Source: Molossus alvarezi (Eukaryota; Chordata; Mammalia; Chiroptera; Molossidae). Taken from it: a stretch of DNA of 64,000 bases. A program made the translations under genes and the position numbers. Location: NCBI GenBank assembly GCA_037176705.1, contig CM073887.1:23439501-23503500 (forward strand), in the 5' to 3' direction. Positions 56,839 to 64,000 of this stretch are shown in pieces. The first letter of the stretch is position 1. Each line of letters starts with the position of its first letter. The notes beneath the pieces are model-generated. The model had not been told where the DNA came from, made no database searches, and saw only the letters and a program-made list of their open reading frames with translations.

Positions 56839-57040
56839 GTCTGGCCAGTGTGGCTCCATGGATTGAGCATCTTTTCATGGACTAAAAGGTTCCACTTTGA
56901 TTCCCGGTCAAGGTATATGCCCCGGTTGCAGGGTTGATCCCCAGTAGGGTGCTTGCCAAAGGCAGCTGATTGATGTTTCTCTCTCACATCAATGTTTCTA
57001 TCTCCCTTCCTTTCTCTCTAAAAAAGCAATAACAAAAAAA
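56839..57040 (+). mobile_element. Ves-type SINE, second subfamily, perfect 15-bp TSD
   Basis: GTCTGGCCAGTGTGGCTCC, CATGGACTAAAAGGTTCC, TTTGATTCCCGGTCAAGG, CAGCTGATTGATGTTTCTC, a short A tail. The direct repeat AAAAATTCATGTGGA is at 56824-56838 and 57041-57055. Confidence 0.95.
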
Positions 57041-57055
57041 AAAAATTCATGTGGA

Positions 57056-57619
57056 AAAGTATTCCAAATTACTTTATATTTGCATACAGTGGATCACATA
57101 GTAAAACTGTGCACCATATTAGTGAGATTCCATTTTGTGTTGTCCATCAGTGAGAAGTTATGGGCAAAGAATTCACCAACAAAAGAATGATAAAGCAATA
57201 CGATGCTACTACATATGATTTTTTTTAAAAAAAGCTGTAAATATGGAGGAAAGAATGTTCCTAGATGTGCTATTGCATGATTTATAATCCTCTCAGTCCT
57301 AAGAAGCAAATTAAACTCTGGCAGATGGTTCTCGGAAGCCCTGTAATGCCGTTTGTCTGTAGCTATAGTTACATGTTTTAAGAGTCAGAAACATCTTAGA
57401 ACTGCTGTTGAATTGTAGAGCTCCTCCAAGATGCTAAAAGGCTTCTCCACCCAGAAGCATTGGCTCTGCAGCAGCTAACCCCTCTGTCTCATTCCCTGAC
57501 AAGTATTTTCCCAGCTGCCTGAGGCTGCTCTTCACAGGTAGCTCTTGTCTCAAGTAACAAACCACATAAGTAGCCTTGGTCCCATGTGACGGATGAAGCT
57601 TGACGTGGAGTAATAGATC
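57056..57619. other. Gene-free stretch
   Basis: No feature recognised. Confidence 0.45.
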
Positions 57620-57760
57620 CCCATAGAATGTGTAAATTCCATGAGGAGATAGATTTTTGTAGTTTGTTTTTATTTCTCAGAAGTGTCCAGGCCCTGGAAT
57701 AGTGTTGTCACATGAGAGGCATTCAATAACTATTTGTTGAATTAATAAATGCATAAAAGA
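57620..57760 (+). repeat. LINE-2 (L2) 3' end
   Basis: TAAATTCCATGAGGAGATAG, CAGGCCCTGGAATAGTG, GAGGCATTCAATAACTATTTG: sense L2 terminus. Confidence 0.75.
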
Positions 57761-59241
57761 TTCCAATAGTCTGACTTCTTAGGGTACTTCTGTGTGTTCC
57801 CCCAAGCACCGAGAAGTTCTAGTCGGGAGGGAATGGGTCATTGAACTCCTGAGTTCTAAAGAGTGTGAGTCTGTTCTTCTCTCTGCACCATTGTTCAACC
57901 TGGTCCTTGCCCAGACTCCCATTCAAATTTCATTCTCTTGATAGCCATCCCTTCTTTTTAGCCCCCTGAGAAAACCATTAGTTTCTCCATGGCTGGCGAG
58001 AGTTGCTGTTGGCTTTGCTTACCCTTGAACTTCCACGTTACACAATCCACACCTCCTCTATGGGCTGTAATAACAGATTCTAGTCCTTCCTCAAAGCCTC
58101 ACCTCCCTGTAAGTAAATAGCCATCCCTGTCTACTGAGATCTGAGAAAAGAAGTTTTGCGAGAAATTATGTGCCCACTGATGTCCTGGCACTGCAGCAAA
58201 TGAGGTCATCTGAGAGAATTATGGATGCATCTCTAATTGGAGACTTGAGCTATAACTTTATATCCATTGGTATATTTTTCTGATTCACACCTCCTTGCTT
58301 GAAACATAAAATCCCAAATCCCAGAAGACTTAAATTCTCCCTTTCAATGGTGCTTTTCAGACAAGACCCTTTAGAGATTACTAAGGGTCATTTTAATAAA
58401 AATAAAAGACATCTCTTATTATGATGGCTTTGCTGACAAATAATTAAGATGAATTACTAGCATATACTTGTCCCAGCTGCCTCATTGGTGTCCATTTGGA
58501 GTAAGCATATGAAGCTCATAGTTCATGCCTTAGCTCTTTAAAAGCAATTTATAACCTAACTTACCATCCTAACTACCTGAGAAGATTTTAATCCTAAACC
58601 TGTCACTACTCATTATTTTCATGGGGTCCTGACAGTTCTACATTAAAAGATTTTATAAGTAAAAGTTAACAAGGCCTAGAGAGAGTGATTTATATTTCAG
58701 TGTATGAAACAGTCAACATGCTTTCCCTGGCCAAAGACAGCCCAGAGCTCTCTGTAGACGGAAAGAAGAAAATTATCTCAGAGAGACGAATGGCCTGTGC
58801 CTTTGGGCAGGTGGCTGATGCGTGGTCCTGGGCCTGAGGCCTAGGTGTCAAGCAAAGCTTATGAATGTCAGGCCCAGAGTGCAGCCCTCCTCCCCAACGT
58901 TCCTTTCTGGCATGGGTCTCCGTCACTTCTCAGATACTTGGCAGTATGAAGGCAGTATAAGCTTTTGTCCTTAAAAAATGTTGATGACTCAGAAGTTATC
59001 ATGATTCATTAAAGCCAATGCTGAGGTGTCACAAAATTGTTCTGTTTGCTACTGACAAAGATGGATGGGTGAGTCAGAGGAGGCAGGAGGGACATTTATG
59101 ACCCCCGCCCCCAATAAACCCACTTAGGGAAGGTATGGCTGCTGCTTTCTTCAACCCTGACCTCCTTCCGCAATGTACCGATTGATACACCTTCTGAGAC
59201 GCTGCCATTTTTGGAAAAGCATGTCCCCACTCCCGCCCCAG
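57761..59241. other. Gene-free stretch
   Basis: No gene is supported. 58370-58620 is A+T-rich, repeat-free and contains several ATTA cores; it is a weak candidate for conserved non-coding DNA. Confidence 0.45.
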
Positions 59242-59628
59242 TGGCATTAGTTTGCCAGGGCTGCCGTAACAAAATACCAGACTGGGGGTCTTGCACAACA
59301 GAAATACATTTTCTCACAGTTTTAGGGTCTGGAAGTCCAAGATCCAAGTGTGGGCAGGTTTGCTTTCTTCTGCGGCTTCTCGGCTTGGGTTGCGGAGGAA
59401 CACCTTCTCGTCATGTCCACCTCCTTGCACACACGCCCCTGGGGTCTCCCTGCGTCCAGATTCCTCTTCATAGTCAGACTGGATGAGGGCCCATGGCAAC
59501 AGCCTCCTTTTAACGTAGTCACTTCTTTGAAGGCCTTATCTCTAAATAAAGTTACATTCTGAGGTGTCTGGGGTTAGGGCTTCGACATGTGAATTTCGGG
59601 GTGGGGGAACATAATTCAGCCTCTAACA
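59242..59628 (-). repeat. Solitary LTR, MLT1/MST-like (ERVL-MaLR)
   Basis: The plus strand reads TGGCATTAGTTTGCCAGG, GCCGTAACAAAATACCAGAC, ACATTTTCTCACAGTTTTAG, GTCTGGAAGTCCAAGATCC, TTACATTCTGAGGTGTCTGG and CATAATTCAGCCTCTAACA, the reverse complement of a MaLR LTR. It is a relative of the copy at 31990. No internal region. Confidence 0.85.
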
Positions 59629-61919
59629 CCACGGAACTGCGAAAGCACTGCCGTAGCTGAAAATACCTTCCGAGGAAGCATATCGAGGTTTCTCTCACTT
59701 TTGATATGGCCAAGATAATCCCACTGTAAGAACAAATGACAACCCATCAGCCAAAAGGAAATAGAAATGCCACCTTAAGGAAGCTATTGAAGCACTTTCA
59801 GACAGCGAGCAAAACAAACTCCTCCCAAGGACATTAATTGTGTTTCCTCCCTCTGATGCTTCATTAATCAAATCTCTCTCTTTTTCTTTCTAAAGAAGAA
59901 AGGGGTTGCCCTTCCATCTATCACAGCAGTACACCATCAAGGCAACATCCTCTCTTTTCCACAACTGCATTCCATTTCTGGTACCCAACTTTCTAAATGG
60001 AAACAGAAACTAATTTAGAGTGCTCAGTCTGAAGCTGGTATGGTAGGTATTTCTCCATCCATTATTTCAAGTTATAATAAGCGGGTGTGATTGGAGCTGC
60101 TCCCAAGATAAGCAGGCCATAATATTTTCACTGTCACCATGATCACAGACTCAGATAAGAGGCCAACAGTGCTATTTTTACTCCCTATTTTTTACTCCTG
60201 GTGTTAAATTCAAGGAGAACAAGGGAAAAACAAACGGCCTCAGCCTCTGCAGCAGGATACAAAATGTTCGACCTCCTCCTTTTTGCCAGGCTGGCCGCGA
60301 TGTTGCTCAAGGATGGCATGGATACTGTCAAGGTGGTTCCGTGCCCAGAAGTTGCCTCTTAATTGTGTTTGCAGCCCGGAGCAGAAAGCATGCCCATTCG
60401 AGGTACTTGTTGTATCATTTTTAAATCAAGGCCATCTTTTTCTCAGTGGTAAACGTGAAATGTTTTTAAAGGCCAGACTTAGCATAAAAATCTATTGGTT
60501 GCCATGGATACCACTTACCACACAGGACTGCGCTCTGTGTTCAACTGTGTGATTTTCTCTATTCAAAGGTTCAGCATTGTCAAAAAAATTACTTTTCCTG
60601 TTGTTTATCTCAAAGTTCATTATGGGGAAGGTAATAAGTAAAATATTCACGTGTGGAGGGAGCCACGTGGGGAGGCACTTGGGTGCTATGCCTCAGAATT
60701 CCGTATTTTATAATAATTATAGTCAAATTGGCTATTGTTAGAAAATAAAATGCATTTTGATCTTTTTTTGTGTGTGTGTATGTGAATATAAACTAAAGCA
60801 GGTACTTGGAAGTCGACTCCCAACAAAATTACATGGTAATAAGGCTTTCCACACCTACACAGCACTTAGTAACCAAGCTCTGAAAGAGAGATTTAGCTCT
60901 GATAGGCTTGAAACTTCCTGGCTTCCCCCTTTATGAGAGAAAATGTGGGTTCAGGACCTCGTGCTCACTGAATTATTCATGCCATCTTTCCATCTCATAT
61001 CTTTAGGGTTGAACACATTAGGCTGCTATTACGAAGTGCACAGGTCCACCGGCTCCCACGCAGCCCCGCCGCGCACACCGCATGCTGGTCCCAGGGCTCC
61101 GCTAATTAGCTCCAATATTTGCAGCTAACGTCTTCTTCTAAGCTCCACCTCTTCCTCCGTCCCACCTCCACTCCCCAAGGAAAAGTAGGAAGTAAAACAT
61201 ACAAACCACAAAGAACTGACAGAAGTAGCAAGAGGGAGTTCCTAAAGTTAAGGGAGGGTATTCAAAGATCAAGTAGTGTCAGCAACTTCCCATTGGCGGA
61301 AGCCTGGAGTATTTTGCTATAACTGTCAACTAATCAAAGGATGTCCTAAACATTGACTTGTCACTTATTTAAGATACTCTCCTGTTACTTCTCTAGCACT
61401 TTTTAGAGTCCTTGGTTCAGGCTATTTGCATGACAATGAAGGTAAGGGGAGACCTTAATGACAGCACCTGTTTTTTTAATGCGCTTGTTGGTATTGGGTG
61501 TGCGCAGTAATCACCTGGAAGGAGATGGAATTCTCATTGGGGTTCAAGGCCAAGCAGTACACTGATGCCTGCTAATATGCAAATTTCAACTTGTCACCAA
61601 AATTACCTATAGCTGGTGGAACCATAGAAATGCAGAGTAATAGTCAAATCCCTGCCCCGGCTTAACCTACTTACAAGATGCACTGGCAAGTAATTTACAT
61701 GTTGCAAACATAAAAACAAAATAAAAGTGAGAAATGCCCAGGGAAATACACAACTGGCATTAATCATCTCCTAACTACAAACACTCACCCTGTGGGAAAA
61801 TCGCTGGGTCCGTCTGACCTGGAGTTTCAGTCAGACCCACACCAAGGCAACGGAGAGGAGGGAACCCTGTAAGGCAGGAGTTTTGCTGGCTGGAAATCAG
61901 AAGGGTGGCTGTGAAGGCA
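59629..61919. other. Gene-free, repeat-poor stretch
   Basis: No repeat is confidently recognised over about 2.3 kb, which is unusual for this window. 59780-60480 looks like unique, non-degenerate sequence and is a candidate conserved non-coding region. That cannot be tested from one sequence. Confidence 0.45.
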
Positions 61920-62030
61920 GCTGGCCGAGGCCAGGTTGTAATCTGTTTGTGCATCGTTGCATCCTAGTGCCTAGAACATCATCTGGCACACAGTAGAGGC
62001 ACAAGAAATCTTGGTTATTGAGTTAAGCTG
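61920..62030 (+). repeat. LINE-2 (L2) 3' end
   Basis: TGTAATCTGTTTGTGCATCG, CCTAGTGCCTAGAACATC, TCTGGCACACAGTAGAGGC: a diverged sense L2 terminus. Confidence 0.65.
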
Positions 62031-62339
62031 TAGGTGGTTACTAAGAGTTAACTATATTAGTTGGATCTTTCTTGCAAGTAGTGAACTCTAACTCTGGTTA
62101 GCTTGAGCAGAGACAGTAACTATAGCCATGCCACAGGGAAAGGTGAAAAACCAGGTAGGAATTAGGGCAGTTCCAGGAGCCTAGGTGGCAGAAATCAACA
62201 GGGGATCTCTTCAGGATGCTACACTGGGATGAATCAGCTCCAACTATTTTCAGTCTTTTTGCCATTTGCTCAAGATTAGAAGTTTTAGTGAGAGTATTTG
62301 AGGGAGAATGTCCTTAGATTAGATCATCTGCTTACCCTG

Positions 62340-62660
62340 TCACTAGAGTATGGCTGGAACACACGGGGCCTGGCTAGAAACTACAACTCCCAGCTTCCCT
62401 TGCAGCCAACTGTAATCAGGTGACCAAGTTTACTCTGAGAGAATATAACTCCAAGAACTAAGTACCCACTTACAGGGCTGGCACTCCTCCATACTTCATG
62501 TCCTTCCTGCTGGGTGGAAATGGCAAAGGCTGGGGTAACCTTGGAAACCATGCATTGAGGATGGCATGCTGCCCCACTCGCCTAGGTCCCCTGATGACTG
62601 TGTGGAGCAGAGTCTGTCTACTGGCTCTGAATTGTTACACGAGAGAGAGAAATATGTAAC
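62340..62660 (+). repeat. LTR-like ancient repeat, copy 2
   Basis: CTACAACTCCCAGCTTCCC, CCTTGGAAACCATGCATTG, TAGGTCCCCTGATGACTGTG and TGGAGCAGAGTCTGTC parallel the block at 53430-53866. It ends in a GA run and T tract instead of a clear LTR end. Confidence 0.5.
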
Positions 62661-63555
62661 CTTTTTTAAAATTTTTTTTAGGCAATACATTTTGGAGTCT
62701 CTTTGTTATGACTACTAAAGCCTTCATTTTAATACTGGGTGTGGGAAGAGAAACATCGCCCCCTCCAAAGAAATCTGTGCAGTTACTTTCAATCCGAAGA
62801 AAGAGAAATGGATTCTTGGAGGCAAAAACAATAAATGCCCATTACACTAGTTGCTATTATTGGCAATACATATGTGCTATGATCATCATGCACAAGCTAC
62901 ATTCAGTATCGGGACTCACAGCTTCTGCTTCTAGACTAGACTGTCTGATTTGACATCTCCAACCCAGAAGTGCCTCTTTCTTTGCCCCTTAAACACATGA
63001 CTTGACCCAACTGTTTTGCTCTCCTCCACTTTCTGAAATGTCAATCATTAGAATTCTTTAAGGGGTTGATGAATTAAATCACAACCCGCTATAAAATAAA
63101 AAAATTGAAGTTTTGTGCCTGCCATCTTGTCTCTGTCGCTGCTACCACTTGAGAGAAAGATTAATCTCTAACACTGATTAGCACATGCCCAGGCTCAAGA
63201 AGCACCATTTTGTGCTAACGACCCCTAAGGAGAAGCCCTCACCAGCGAAGTAAACAACTCATTAGTCTGGGGAGAGAATGGGCAGCAGAGACACAGACTC
63301 CTAATTTGTATTTTTATTTTGTGATTTATTTTCAATCAATCAACAAGAACTTATTGATTGCTTACTATGGGCCCATTACTGCTTTCATCTTGAGTAGAAC
63401 ATGTATTGTTTTCAACATGAGCATTATGGTTAGCATTTAATTAAAAAAAAAATACTGGATTTATTTCCTAGTTAAACACACATACACGTATGTATTTTAA
63501 CTCCTGCTGAATTTCCAATTTATGTTGAAAGTCAAAAGGAAAAGGAGATTTATTT
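62661..63555. other. Gene-free stretch
   Basis: No gene is supported. An antisense L2-like piece (AAGAACTTATTGATTGCTTAC) is at about 63330-63400. Confidence 0.45.
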
Positions 63556-63571
63556 AAAATAATTCTATTCT

Positions 63572-63851
63572 GCCCTGGCCGGTTTGGCTCAGTGGTTAGA
63601 GCGTCGGCCTGCGGTCCAGAGAGACCCGGGTTCGGTTCCTGCTAAGGGCGCGACCTCGGTTGCAGTTTGTCCCTGGCCCTGGTTAAGTCCTGCCAGAGGC
63701 AGCCACTCTACGTGTCCCTTTCACGTGAATGTTTCTTTCTCTCTCTCTTCCTCTCTCTCCTTCCCACTCTACCTGAACAAAAAAAAACAAAACAAAAAAA
63801 AAAAGGAAAAATGTCCTCAGGTGAGGATTAAAAAGTAAATAAATAAATAAA
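63572..63851 (+). mobile_element. Ves-type SINE, young, perfect 17-bp TSD
   Basis: GCCCTGGCCGGTTTGGCTCAG, CGGTCCAGAGAGACCCGGG, GGTTCGGTTCCTGCTAAGGG, a CT core, TGTCCTCAGGTGAGGATT and an (AAAT)n tail. The direct repeat TAAAATAATTCTATTCT is at 63555-63571 and 63852-63868, the longest duplication found here. Confidence 0.97.
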
Positions 63852-63868
63852 TAAAATAATTCTATTCT

Positions 63869-64000
63869 AAAGTAAACTTTTGCTGAAATGTGCTTACTTC
63901 ATTGGTGAGGACTCTATGTTTTTCTTCTTTCTTCAATTTACCTGTGTCCCATTTCTGGTCGATCTCCTGCGCACGTCCTGGCAGTACACAGGTTTGAGAC
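63869..64000. other. Window end, no feature
   Basis: Short unique tail with no recognised feature. Confidence 0.5.

Overview
This window is non-coding nuclear DNA from a mammal, almost certainly a bat. At least two dozen copies of a tRNA-derived SINE of the Ves type are spread through it. Their shared parts are a tRNA-like head with A-box and B-box motifs, a CT-rich middle, and a tail that in most copies ends in a TCCTC(A/G)GGTGAGGA-type motif plus poly-A. Ves SINEs are known from yangochiropteran (vesper and related) bats. Family and species cannot be settled by eye. The older repeat background (MIR, L2, L1M, MaLR-type LTRs, mariner and hAT fragments) is ordinary for a placental mammal.

No protein-coding gene, exon with convincing splice sites, tRNA, rRNA or other RNA gene could be supported. 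Open frames are either inside SINEs (including the longest, 226 codons at 40595-41275) or at lengths expected by chance. The window is best read as intergenic or deep intronic sequence.

Layout: 1-5 kb holds an L2 split by an unassigned repeat. 5.2-7.7 kb is a cluster of six Ves SINEs with an older element broken by one of them. 8.8-10.7 kb is a long antisense L2 with a SINE and a GGAA/GGGA microsatellite inside it. 13.4 kb has an L1 3' fragment, and 15.05-15.37 kb a 14-bp minisatellite. 17-24.5 kb carries MIRs, one SINE and two LTRs. 24.5-29 kb is nearly repeat-free and includes a homeodomain-motif-rich stretch. 29-33.5 kb has LTR, L2 and MIR copies. 35.9-37.7 kb has an L1 3' end split by a SINE, and more SINEs. 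40.6-41.5 kb is a three-SINE complex with one copy nested in the tail of another. 42.6-45.4 kb has SINEs, MIRs and a mariner MITE. 49.78-50.04 kb contains a striking foldback with arms of about 95-105 bp. 50-64 kb is mostly unique sequence with L2 and LTR fragments and two SINEs.

There is no gene system here in which parts work together. The interest lies in mobile-element history (nested insertions with readable target-site duplications), the foldback, the minisatellites, and several TAAT-rich unique stretches that might be conserved regulatory DNA. All repeat names come from recognition of consensus-like motifs by eye; RepeatMasker was not run.
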